Of a stretch of 64,000 bases of DNA, positions 32,172 through 40,185 are shown piece by piece. Position 1 is the first letter of the stretch; each line of letters starts with the position of its first letter. Location of the stretch: positions 1 through 64,000 of the forward strand of contig NZ_JACRSZ010000009.1 of the NCBI RefSeq assembly GCF_014385005.1, read 5' to 3'. The DNA comes from Jingyaoa shaoxingensis (GTDB taxonomy: Bacteria; Bacillota; Clostridia; Lachnospirales; Lachnospiraceae). The notes under the pieces are model-generated. The model saw only the letters and a program-made list of their open reading frames with translations, had not been told where the DNA came from and did not search any database. Made by a program: the position numbers and the translations under genes.

Positions 32172-33624
32172 AAGGCGACTATCTGTCAAGATTTTTTTAA
32201 TTACTTTTCTTTTACTGGGAGCAGCTTGCAGCGGAACATATTTCTTTATCTCAAAGCTACTGCCTACGACATATTCAAATTTTGTAAACTCGGCTACGGA
32301 GAAAGCCGCTATGCATCTTGCCGAGCAAATGACGGATTTTGATAATATAGACGATTGTAAAAATGAATTAGTAGATTTTTCAGCGAAAACAAATGCTACT
32401 TTTTGGATTGAGGACAGCAACGGCTATATTATCTATCCGAATGAAATGTCAATGGAAACTTCTACAGTTTCGGCAGATCAAACAGTCACATTTGATGAAG
32501 ATGAATCGTTTGTAGATATGCAGTCGTCTGGGGCAACCACGACAAACTTTTACCCGATTACTTTAAAAAATAGTACGGCGTATACGTTGGCAGTTCAAAC
32601 GGATTTGTTCGTTGTACAGCAGGCAACAAAAGTATTATTGTCCATACTTCCGTATGTCATTCTAATGATTTTTGTACTCTCTCTCCTGTGTTCATGGCTC
32701 TATACACGGTACATTACTCGACCTATTGTGCGTCTGAGCAGGATTTCAAAGCAAATGGCTGAACTGAATTTTTCCGGTCAATGTAATACTACGAGAGAAG
32801 ATGAATTGGGGTGTTTGACGCAAAATCTAAATTCGTTGTCTGCTTCGCTCTCTACTGCATTGAATGACCTTCAAACTGCAAACCAGCAGCTCAAAATAGA
32901 TATTGAAAAGGAACAAGCATTAGAACAACAACGGGTAGACTTTTTCTCGGCAGCATCCCATGAACTGAAAACACCGCTGACTATTTTGAAAGGTCATTTA
33001 GCTGGGATGCTGAACGGAGTCAGCGGTTATGAGAACCACACAGAGTACATGGAGCGTTCCTTTGCGGTTGTTGAAAGGATGGAAAAGTTGGTAAAAGAGG
33101 TGTTATATGTTTCTAAAGTGGATGGAACTAAAAAATGTGAATATAAAACCGTTGATATTTCGGAAATATTTCGGGTACAGATTGCTACAGTAACAGATTT
33201 ATTGGAAAAAAAGAAACAGAGCCTTGAAGCAAATATTCCTGATCGACTTTACTGTGAAGCTGAACAAGTGCAGATGGAACGAGCAATTCAAAACATATTG
33301 GTAAACGCAATTCGGTATTCTCCAAGTGGCGAATTGATTCATATTTCTTTGTTTGAAATGAATGATATGATTCGTGGGGAAATAGAAAATACAGGTGTCC
33401 ATATATCTGGTGATGCTATCCCACACTTGTTTGATGCTTTCTACCGGGCGGACACATCTCGTAATCGCAATACAGGCGGAACAGGATTAGGGCTTTATAT
33501 TGTTCGTAAAATCATGGAAATGCACCATGCAAAGTATGGCATCTCAAATACAAACAAAGGTGTACTGTTTTGGTTTGAACTGTCTTGCAAGCAGCCAATA
33601 GATAACTCCATCCAAAATCCATAA
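32155..33624 (+). CDS. Sensor histidine kinase (VanS-like)
   Basis: 489 residues. Membrane segments at about 12-32 and 161-182 flank a ~125-residue extracellular sensor. A HAMP domain follows (TRYITRPIVRLSRISKQMAEL), then the H-box FFSAASHELKTPLTIL (H269), N-box NILVNAIRYSP and NTGGTGLGLYIVRKI. TTG start at 32155 with GGGGTGGGA upstream, within the regulator gene. It pairs with the regulator at 31506; the secreted protein at 33712 may be its output. Confidence 0.92.
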   Translation: MIKCIKRRLSVKIFLITFLLLGAACSGTYFFISKLLPTTYSNFVNSATEKAAMHLAEQMTDFDNIDDCKNELVDFSAKTNATFWIEDSNGYIIYPNEMSMETSTVSADQTVTFDEDESFVDMQSSGATTTNFYPITLKNSTAYTLAVQTDLFVVQQATKVLLSILPYVILMIFVLSLLCSWLYTRYITRPIVRLSRISKQMAELNFSGQCNTTREDELGCLTQNLNSLSASLSTALNDLQTANQQLKIDIEKEQALEQQRVDFFSAASHELKTPLTILKGHLAGMLNGVSGYENHTEYMERSFAVVERMEKLVKEVLYVSKVDGTKKCEYKTVDISEIFRVQIATVTDLLEKKKQSLEANIPDRLYCEAEQVQMERAIQNILVNAIRYSPSGELIHISLFEMNDMIRGEIENTGVHISGDAIPHLFDAFYRADTSRNRNTGGTGLGLYIVRKIMEMHHAKYGISNTNKGVLFWFELSCKQPIDNSIQNP

Positions 33625-33659
33625 TCAATGCAAACTATATCCAAGTTGCTTTGCTATAG

Positions 33660-33692
33660 TTTAGCTGTCCTCAAAGGACAGCTAAAATTTTT
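33660..33692 (+). terminator. Terminator/attenuator between kinase and secreted-protein gene
   Basis: TTTAGCTGTCCT (33660-33671) pairs with AGGACAGCTAAA (33675-33686), then ATTTTT. It lies 20 bases before the next start, so readthrough may be regulated. Confidence 0.85.
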
Positions 33693-33711
33693 ATAAAGAG
33701 AGGTCTTATCT

Positions 33712-34353
33712 ATGAAAAACAAAAAAATATTAGTAGTGGGATTGTGTGGAGCAATTTGTTTAAGTGGTGCAGGATTTACTTATGCAAGTGCGTTGGCTTC
33801 GGACAGACCAAAGGTTTCGGCATTCGAAATGGAAAATACATCCGGCGTAGATATTTTCTATCAGGATACAGATGGTGGTCAAATCAGCACTGACGGTGAA
33901 GATTGGATTGCCGAAGCAGATTACGAAAGGAACAATGCAGCACCTAATGTGCAGTGGTGGACAGCCGATGAGTATGAGGCATGGATGAATGAACAGCAAA
34001 AAGAAATGGAATCGTTGATTGGAACTGGAGATGGTTGGTATGATGGGCAAGGCGTATTCCATGAATTTACGCAGGAAAGTGTAGATGCCATGATGAGCAG
34101 CTATAAAGAAACTTTGGAAAGTATTAAAAATGGAGTGCTATATTCCAAAGATAGCGGCGATGGTGATACCTACTCAATGATTCCACCTATCGAAGATGTG
34201 GTTTCCGATTATAGCGTTGATATTACAACGAATGATGGTCAAAATGTACACATTGGAAATTATTCAACAGTTGAAGAATTGGATGAAGCAATTTCTGATG
34301 CTGTTAAAACTGGAAAAATCACTCAAGAAGAAGCGGACATAGCTTACAAGTAA
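33712..34353 (+). CDS. Secreted protein of unknown function
   Basis: 213 residues. A Sec signal peptide lies at residues 1 to about 29 (KKILVVGLCGAICLSGAGFTYASALAS), with no lipobox Cys. The mature part is acidic, with aromatic-rich VQWWTADEYEAWM near residue 82 and repeated short helices. RBS AAAGAGAGG. It follows the two-component system directly and is probably controlled by it. Family not recognised. Confidence 0.75.
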   Translation: MKNKKILVVGLCGAICLSGAGFTYASALASDRPKVSAFEMENTSGVDIFYQDTDGGQISTDGEDWIAEADYERNNAAPNVQWWTADEYEAWMNEQQKEMESLIGTGDGWYDGQGVFHEFTQESVDAMMSSYKETLESIKNGVLYSKDSGDGDTYSMIPPIEDVVSDYSVDITTNDGQNVHIGNYSTVEELDEAISDAVKTGKITQEEADIAYK

Positions 34354-34386
34354 ATATACGAGGCTTGTCTTAAAAAAGACAATGAA

Positions 34387-34420
34387 ACTGTCACTCTCTG
34401 GAGATACTGGGAGTGACAGT
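34387..34420 (+). terminator. Hairpin after the secreted-protein gene
   Basis: ACTGTCACTCTC (34387-34398) pairs with GGGAGTGACAGT (34409-34420). No T-run follows. Confidence 0.6.
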
Positions 34421-34424
34421 ATAA

Positions 34425-34550
34425 TCATAAATAAAATGAATCTTCTGCATCAACCCACATCTGCATAGTTCCATCAAGATATAGTCTTGCATATTCAAGT
34501 AGTTCATCAATAGTAAGAGCATTTAATGCACATTCATTTTTATTTGTCCT
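34425..34550 (-). pseudogene. Small mobile-element ORF remnant without a start codon
   Basis: The reverse frame reads NECALNALTIDELLEYARLY then WVDAEDSFYL and stop. Protein-like, with an AGGAAAGG site upstream, but the only nearby ATG is in another frame, suggesting a one-base change. It resembles short ORFs of transposon origin. Confidence 0.4.
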
Positions 34551-34792
34551 TTCCTGTAAATATAAAAAGCATTTCAATCAGTTCACATAGTTCGTTCATT
34601 TCGTGTTATAATGTGTTATCAGATTTTGCTTCTCTTATTTTGCCCTTATGAGGGTTCGTAAAGTCACATGGTATAACAGCTTTTATTTCCTTTAAATTAT
34701 GTCATTTCTTAATCGGAAATTTGACATAGGACCAATGGTAAGATTGCAAGAAATTCAGGAAAATAATATTTTGGATTGAAACATTTGAGAGT
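34551..34792. other. Intergenic stretch without recognisable features
   Basis: AT-rich sequence between the ORF remnant and the terminator of the leftward operon. I see no gene; GCCCTTATGAGGGTTCG near 34642 weakly resembles the terminator core at 30834-30850. Confidence 0.4.
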
Positions 34793-34839
34793 AAAAAGAT
34801 GAACCACACTATGAGATTGCAGTATGGTTCATCTTTTTT
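34793..34839. terminator. Terminator of the leftward nucleoside operon
   Basis: AAAAAGATGAACC pairs with GGTTCATCTTTTT across the loop; A- and T-runs on the two sides make it bidirectional. It lies five bases after the SDR stop codon. Confidence 0.9.
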
Positions 34840-34843
34840 AACG

Positions 34844-35497
34844 TTATTCCGGCCAGATGAAGCTGCAGTTTCCGGCTTCCAGTCCGTCGATCAGGATATT
34901 CTGTCCGGTACAGAAGCGGTTGGTTACGGACATGAAGTAGATCCACTGGGCAGCTTCTTCTACGGTCATCCACCGTTTCAGAGGAGTGAGCTTCATAATC
35001 TGATTCCAGAGGGATTCATCCTCCATAACCGGACGGTTTAATTCAGTGAGTACACCTCCGAAGTCCAGGCTGTTGCAGGTGGCCTGGTAAGGAGCAATGC
35101 GCATGGCGACGTTCTTGGTGTAAGCGAGAAGGCCGCCTTTACTGGCTGCATATTCAGGAAATTCAGAACCGGTATGTCCGCTGGCGGAACCAATCATGAT
35201 CACGGAGCGGATTGCCGGATGAATGGCATAATGTTCTGTGATGGAAATGGTTCCCTTCAGATTCACATCGATATCATCTTTATCCTGCACACCGGCATTA
35301 TTAATTACGATATCCACAGGAGAAAGCTTTGGGTAGGCAGATTTATCCCGTATGTCCAGACAGAAATGAGTATAAGCAGGATGTGAAATTGTAGAAGTAT
35401 CTTTGTCAAATCCATATACCAGATGCCCTTCTTTCAGAAAATATTCTGCGCAGCCCTTTCCGATTCCTGAGCTGGTACCTGTAATTAATATGTTCAT
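34844..35497 (-). CDS. Short-chain dehydrogenase/reductase (SDR)
   Basis: 217 residues. NAD(P)-binding TGTSSGIGKG (7-16), NNAGV (about 73-77), the catalytic Ser in IGSASG, and Y-x3-K in YAASK. The ATG at 35497 overlaps the S-component gene (ATGA), so it is the third gene of the operon; an upstream extension would run deep into that gene. Possibly acts on a ribose or base released by the hydrolase; the substrate is unknown. Confidence 0.88.
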   Translation of the reverse strand: MNILITGTSSGIGKGCAEYFLKEGHLVYGFDKDTSTISHPAYTHFCLDIRDKSAYPKLSPVDIVINNAGVQDKDDIDVNLKGTISITEHYAIHPAIRSVIMIGSASGHTGSEFPEYAASKGGLLAYTKNVAMRIAPYQATCNSLDFGGVLTELNRPVMEDESLWNQIMKLTPLKRWMTVEEAAQWIYFMSVTNRFCTGQNILIDGLEAGNCSFIWPE

Positions 35498-36054
35498 TTT
35501 GCAAAAATCCCTTTCATATTTTTTCGCAGTGCAGTGATCAGAACTGCAGATACTGCAAGGCATAAAACACGGTCAATATAATCAGTAATAAACTGAACTA
35601 CGAAGCAGCTTCCCACCATACCAAGCGGTGTTCTTGCCAGAATCTGTACCAGGATGGTAGATCCGGAAGAAGTAATACCACCGAATAAAAATGCGGTAAT
35701 GCAGGAACTGATAATGGTAGATGGCAGGGTAATCAGCAGGGCTGCCGGAAGGATGCCCCATTTTTTCGGCTGCCATTTTCTGTACACAAGACCGGTGACA
35801 AAACCAAGTACAATACCGACCGGTGCATAATACAGAGAATAGACGTCTACGGTCATACCCATCAACAGGCCACTGAGCAGATTTGGCAGCATACCGTAAA
35901 ACGGACCCAGTGTAGAAGCTACGAAGACGGTACCGATGCTGTCCAGATAAATCGGGAGTCTCAGAAGCAAAGCAATCTGTCCGCCTACAAAGTTGATACA
36001 AATAGCAAAAGCGATCATGCAGATCTTATATGTTGTCATTTTTGATGTTTTCAT
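35494..36054 (-). CDS. ECF transporter S component
   Basis: 186 residues, about six membrane helices. The N-terminal FAICINFVGGQIALLLRLPIYLDSIGTVF and STLGPFYGMLPNLLSGLLMG are typical of the substrate-capture subunits of energy-coupling-factor importers (QueT-like or nucleobase-type). It would share the general EcfA/A'/T module encoded elsewhere. RBS GGAGG; it sits between the hydrolase and SDR genes. Because it is cotranscribed with a nucleoside hydrolase, a nucleoside or modified base such as queuosine/queuine is the likely cargo. Confidence 0.8.
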   Translation of the reverse strand: MKTSKMTTYKICMIAFAICINFVGGQIALLLRLPIYLDSIGTVFVASTLGPFYGMLPNLLSGLLMGMTVDVYSLYYAPVGIVLGFVTGLVYRKWQPKKWGILPAALLITLPSTIISSCITAFLFGGITSSGSTILVQILARTPLGMVGSCFVVQFITDYIDRVLCLAVSAVLITALRKNMKGIFAK

Positions 36055-36069
36055 AATTCACACGCCTCC

Positions 36070-37044
36070 TTAGATCAAATCCTGTAAAATATCCAGTTTT
36101 TCCGGTTCCAAATCCAGAATCCTTGACAGGAATGTCTGGAAGAAAGAGTATACATCCACTTCTGTCAGCACTTTGGTATTCGGTGTTTTCCGATAGAAGT
36201 TCATGGCATCTACTACGGACTGACCAAGGGAGATCCCTTCGGTCTCGATCTGTACATAAGAGTTAAATCCCTGACAGATAGATGGATTCAGAAAATAAGC
36301 AACCGCCAGAGGGTCATTGATGACACAGCCAATGATATGTTCCCATTCCCAGTGGAAGTCAAAGTAGAACTTTGTGATCTTGCGTATGAATGAACCAGTT
36401 TCTTGATCCAGACGGCAGATATATTCCAGAAGAGTAGGTGTCAGGACAATCTTTCTTGTCACATCCAGACCCACCATATGGATGGTTTTACCCAGCTCGT
36501 GCATGGTATCATAAACAAGAGCAGCAGCATCAGGGTCACACCAGTAATTGTATTCTGCCACAGGAGAGCAGTTACCATGGCTTTTAAAAGTACCACCCAT
36601 GGAAACAAACGTATCAATATTGGCAAATGCATCTTTGTCCTTTTGAATCAGTCTGGCCAGATTCGTCATCGGAGCCAGTGCAATCACAGAGATGGATTCT
36701 TTTTTTAAAATATCAGCCAGAAAGTCTACAGCACTCCTATCCTGATGGAAGCCTGGAACTTCTGGCAGAAAGCTTTCTCCCAATCCATCTTCCCCATGGG
36801 TATCCAGGGCATTTACATAGTCCCGTTTTAACGGGGTACTTTCACCGATGAACACCGGTACATCCAGTCGATTCATCTGTTTCAAAATTTTTTTGGCATT
36901 TTCAAATCCCATCTCTACAGGGGAATTGCCACAGACAACGGTGATTCCCACTACTTCGATCTCCGGAGACTTCAGTGCCAGCATGATGGCGAGACTGTCA
37001 TCAATGCCCGGATCACAGTCAATAATAACTTTTCTTTTTTCCAT
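36070..37044 (-). CDS. Inosine/uridine-type nucleoside hydrolase
   Basis: 324 residues, near the usual length. The calcium-binding DCDPGIDD is at residues 9-16, NCSPVAEYNYWCDPDAA in the middle and NDPLAVAYFL near residue 240, the last two being substrate- and calcium-site regions. It splits N-glycosidic bonds of ribonucleosides. The ATG at 37044 has AGAAAGGA upstream; the extension to 37095 covers the leader hairpin. Relatives called QueK hydrolyse queuosine in C. difficile-type salvage, but sequence alone cannot separate that from ordinary nucleosides. Confidence 0.88.
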   Translation of the reverse strand: MEKRKVIIDCDPGIDDSLAIMLALKSPEIEVVGITVVCGNSPVEMGFENAKKILKQMNRLDVPVFIGESTPLKRDYVNALDTHGEDGLGESFLPEVPGFHQDRSAVDFLADILKKESISVIALAPMTNLARLIQKDKDAFANIDTFVSMGGTFKSHGNCSPVAEYNYWCDPDAAALVYDTMHELGKTIHMVGLDVTRKIVLTPTLLEYICRLDQETGSFIRKITKFYFDFHWEWEHIIGCVINDPLAVAYFLNPSICQGFNSYVQIETEGISLGQSVVDAMNFYRKTPNTKVLTEVDVYSFFQTFLSRILDLEPEKLDILQDLI

Positions 37045-37095
37045 TACAATCCTTTCTTGCGTGTAAAAATAGAAATAGAATCTTGCTTGCGGCAT

Positions 37096-37130
37096 AAAAA
37101 AAGCTCTTGTTTATACCTCAATAAACAAAA
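37096..37130 (-). terminator. Leader hairpin 2 with T-run, before the nucleoside hydrolase
   Basis: On the minus strand TTGTTTAT pairs with ATAAACAA and is followed by GAGCTTTTTTT. It lies just upstream of the hydrolase ribosome site, so it may be an anti-RBS or attenuator. Confidence 0.6.
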
Positions 37131-37138
37131 GCAACAGT

Positions 37139-37160
37139 AAAAAGACTGCCAGAGCAGTCC
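37139..37160 (-). terminator. Intrinsic terminator in the leader
   Basis: On the minus strand GACTGC pairs with GCAGTC around TCTG, followed by TTTTTAC. It is placed directly after the aptamer-like element, as in transcription-terminating riboswitches. Confidence 0.8.
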
Positions 37161-37180
37161 GATCTTTCTATTTTTACTTT

Positions 37181-37221
37181 GCCTAGTTTTTTATACTGGG
37201 AGGTTTCCGAACCAGTTAGGC
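37181..37221 (-). promoter_or_regulatory. preQ1-I-like structured leader element (candidate riboswitch)
   Basis: Minus strand: GCCTA-ACTGG-TTCGGAAACCTC-CCAGT-ATAAAAAACTA-GGC. ACTGG pairs with CCAGT, GCCTA with TAGGC. The GGTTC loop start and the A-rich tail ATAAAAAACTA match the preQ1-I class closely. A terminator follows. Loop details differ from the textbook consensus, so this is a candidate only. Confidence 0.5.
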
Positions 37222-37363
37222 TGTCATTTTAACATATGTTTTCTGTGATATCAATATTATTTTCATAAAATCAATGTTTTTCGCATTTTCTGGTTACTTT
37301 ATTTACAGTTCTATGTTACACTGTTCCTTGCGAATTATATAAAAATGAAGGAGATTTAAGGTT

Positions 37364-38884
37364 ATGAGCAAAAACAAAGGAGAAGGCCTGAAATTGTTTA
37401 ACAAAGGATTTACCGTGCCGGATACCTACATTATTATCTTTTTTGTAGTGGTCATTGCAGCGGTTATGACATTCCTTGTTCCAAAAGGCTATTACGAGAC
37501 AACAGATATCTCGTACACAATCAACGGGGCAGAAAAGACCCGTACCGTAATCAAAGATGGAAGTTTTCAGTATCTGACAGATGATGCAGGAAAACCGGTA
37601 ACAGAGGGAGTAGCGTTATTCAGCGGTGATGGCGAAGCAGGTTTCTTTAATTATATGTATAATGGAATCGTCAGCAGTTCAGCAATTGAGATTATTGCAT
37701 TCCTGCTGATAGTTGGCGGTGCATTTGGGATTATGATTCGAACCGGTGCCATTGAAGCTGGACTGATTGGCTTGATCCGTAAGGCTAAGGGTACAGAAAA
37801 ACTGCTGATTCCGGTACTTTTCGTACTGTTTTCTTTAGGAGGAGCAGTATTTGGAATGGGAGAGGAAGCACTTCCATTTACCATGATTCTCTGCCCATTG
37901 TTTGTAGCAGTGGGATACGATACGGTCATTGCTGTACTGGTAACTTATGTGGCTACTCAGATTGGTTTCGGAGCATCCTGGATGAATCCGTTTTCCGTAG
38001 GGATTGCACAGGGGATTGCTGGTATTGATGTATTCTCAGGAGCAGGATTCAGAATAGTGATGTGGGTGGTATTTACCGCACTGGGCTGCGGAATGACTAT
38101 GTTCTATGCATCCAGGGTGAAAAAGAATCCAAAGATTTCAGTTGCATACGAAAGTGATCAGTATTTCCGTGATCAGAATGAAAAGACCGGGATTGACGAG
38201 GAACATTGCTTTGGTATCGGACATATTCTGGTACTGCTGACACTGGCAATAACGGTAGTCTGGGTTATCTGGGGCGTTATGACAAAAGGCTATTATATGG
38301 CGGAGATTGCTACCCAGTTTTTTGTGATGGGTGTAGCAGCCGGTATCATTGGTATAATCTTCCACTTAAATGATATGAAGATGAATGATATCGCTTCTTC
38401 TTTTAAAGATGGAGCAAAAGACTTGATTGGTGCAGCCCTGGTAGTAGCCATGGCACAGGGGATTATGCAGGTGCTTGGCGGTTCTGACCCGACTACACCG
38501 ACCGTCATCAATACGATTATGTACAATATTTCACAGGCATTGTCAGGAGTATCTGGTGCAGTAGCAGCTGTGCTGATGTATCTGTTCCAGTCAGTATTTA
38601 ATTTCTTTGTGGTATCTGGTTCCGGACAGGCAGCAATCACCATGCCGATTATGGCACCGCTGGCAGATCTGCTGGGTGTAACCCGTCAGACTTCCGTACT
38701 GGCTTTCCAGTTGGGGGATGCATTTACGAATTTAATTGTCCCTACATCGGGATGTCTGATCGGATCGCTGGCAATTGCCAAGATTGAATGGTCCAACTGG
38801 ATTAAATTCATGTGGAAGTTCCTTGGTATTTTAATGATCGGAGCAGTTATTACTATATTGATTGCAGTAGGAATTGGTTTCTAA
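37364..38884 (+). CDS. YfcC-family membrane transporter (DcuC/ion transporter superfamily)
   Basis: 506 residues, about 11-12 membrane helices, with a ~45-residue extracellular insert after helix 1 (YYETTDISYTINGAEKTRT). Conserved FGMGEEALPFTMILCPLFVA and VSGSGQAAITMPIMAPLADLLGV fit this superfamily of carboxylate and amino-acid permeases. The following isoaspartyl dipeptidase suggests uptake of isoaspartyl peptides or related amino acids. The upstream spacer is shared with the divergent nucleoside operon. Confidence 0.82.
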   Translation: MSKNKGEGLKLFNKGFTVPDTYIIIFFVVVIAAVMTFLVPKGYYETTDISYTINGAEKTRTVIKDGSFQYLTDDAGKPVTEGVALFSGDGEAGFFNYMYNGIVSSSAIEIIAFLLIVGGAFGIMIRTGAIEAGLIGLIRKAKGTEKLLIPVLFVLFSLGGAVFGMGEEALPFTMILCPLFVAVGYDTVIAVLVTYVATQIGFGASWMNPFSVGIAQGIAGIDVFSGAGFRIVMWVVFTALGCGMTMFYASRVKKNPKISVAYESDQYFRDQNEKTGIDEEHCFGIGHILVLLTLAITVVWVIWGVMTKGYYMAEIATQFFVMGVAAGIIGIIFHLNDMKMNDIASSFKDGAKDLIGAALVVAMAQGIMQVLGGSDPTTPTVINTIMYNISQALSGVSGAVAAVLMYLFQSVFNFFVVSGSGQAAITMPIMAPLADLLGVTRQTSVLAFQLGDAFTNLIVPTSGCLIGSLAIAKIEWSNWIKFMWKFLGILMIGAVITILIAVGIGF

Positions 38885-38903
38885 AGAGGGGCAGTGTAGA
38901 AGC

Positions 38904-40055
38904 ATGATGAAATTCATTCAGAATATTGACGTATATGCACCACAGCATCTGGGAAAAAAAGATGTACTTACCATCCATGATAAAATTGTAAAGATCGCGG
39001 ATGCAGATACAATGCAGCTGACTGGCATTTTTCCGGAAGCAGAGATCATTGATGGAACAGATCGGATTCTGACACCGGGATTTATCGACTGCCATGTTCA
39101 TGTGCTGGGCGGCGGCGGTGAAGGTGGATTTGCCAACCGAACCCCGGAGGCTACCATGGAAGGATTGACGAAGTTTGGGGTAACGACAGTGGTTGGCTGT
39201 CTGGGTACGGATGGAATTGGTCGTGATATGTGTGCACTTGTAGCAAAAACGAAGGGGTTAAATGAACAGGGCCTGACTGCTTACTGTTATACAGGAAGCT
39301 ATCAGGTTCCGGTGCGTACACTGACGGATAGTATTACAAAGGACATTATGATGATTAAGGAGATCATTGGAACAGGAGAGATCGCTATTTCCGATCATCG
39401 TTCCTCTCAGCCAACCTTTGAAGAATTTGCCCGTGTGGCAGCAGACACCAGACTGGGCGGTGTGCTTTCCGGAAAAGCAGGGATCATCAATGTGCATCTG
39501 GGTGACAGCCCGAGATGTATGGATCTGATTGAACAGGTGATTGATGAGACAGAAATCCCAGCATCCCAGTTTCTTCCAACCCATATCAACCGGAATGAAA
39601 TGTTGTTCTGTAAAGCCATCACATATGCTTTAAAAGGTGGGGCTGTGGACTTTACCGGAAATGAAGATATTGATTACTGGGAGACCATCTGTGACGAAGT
39701 TCGGGTCTGCAATGGTATAAAACGTATGTTAGATGCAGGCGTGAATCCAAACCGTATCACGATTTCGTCTGATGGACAGGGAAGTCTGCCGATCTACAAC
39801 AAACAGGGCGAATTCCTTGGAATGGGCGTAGGCCAGTCCAGCTGTCTGTTAAAAGAAGTGAAAGAATGCGTAGAGCGTACAGAGATTCCGCTGGAAATAG
39901 CACTTTCTACTATCACATCCAACCCGGCTGATATCCTGAATCTGAAGGGGAAAGGAAAGATAGAAGAAGGAAACGATGCCGATCTGTGTATTCTGGATCA
40001 GAACCTGCAGGTGATGGAAGTTATCGCAAAGGGAAAAACAGTGTATACAAAATAA
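38904..40055 (+). CDS. iadA: Isoaspartyl dipeptidase (beta-aspartyl peptidase)
   Basis: 383 residues, amidohydrolase superfamily. Metal-site HxH in FIDCHVHVLGG (H64, H66), with NVHLGDSPR, LPTHINRNE and SSDGQGSLPIYN supplying further ligands and the catalytic Asp. It hydrolyses beta-aspartyl dipeptides arising from damaged proteins. ATG 38904 (an adjacent ATG at 38907 is equivalent), 19 bases after the transporter gene; an operon with it. Confidence 0.92.
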   Translation: MMKFIQNIDVYAPQHLGKKDVLTIHDKIVKIADADTMQLTGIFPEAEIIDGTDRILTPGFIDCHVHVLGGGGEGGFANRTPEATMEGLTKFGVTTVVGCLGTDGIGRDMCALVAKTKGLNEQGLTAYCYTGSYQVPVRTLTDSITKDIMMIKEIIGTGEIAISDHRSSQPTFEEFARVAADTRLGGVLSGKAGIINVHLGDSPRCMDLIEQVIDETEIPASQFLPTHINRNEMLFCKAITYALKGGAVDFTGNEDIDYWETICDEVRVCNGIKRMLDAGVNPNRITISSDGQGSLPIYNKQGEFLGMGVGQSSCLLKEVKECVERTEIPLEIALSTITSNPADILNLKGKGKIEEGNDADLCILDQNLQVMEVIAKGKTVYTK

Positions 40056-40067
40056 GGTAAGGCTGGC

Positions 40068-40096
40068 TTGACTTTATATACCATTCTTTTTATAAT
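40068..40096 (+). promoter_or_regulatory. Sigma-A promoter
   Basis: TTGACT (40068-40073), 17-base spacer, TATAAT (40091-40096): near-consensus. A leader with a terminator hairpin follows before the gene at 40186. Confidence 0.85.
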
Positions 40097-40123
40097 ATCC
40101 CCAAGTAAATATGGGTGCAACGT

Positions 40124-40162
40124 GGCACATGGACAGAAGATGTCTGTGTGCCTTATTTTTTT
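40124..40162 (+). terminator. Terminator in the leader of the ATP-grasp protein gene
   Basis: GGCACATGGACA pairs with TGTCTGTGTGCC (two mismatches/G-U), followed by TTATTTTTTT, between the promoter at 40068 and the start at 40186. Either ends a ~60-base RNA or acts as attenuator. Confidence 0.75.
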
Positions 40163-40185
40163 ACATATAAAGTGGGGGAAAAGAT

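Noticed and set aside
36403..36851. Several long frames on the strand opposite real genes (for example 36403-36708, 58982-59440, 61912-62556)
   Set aside because: They are complementary shadows of well-supported genes, without ribosome sites or domain features.
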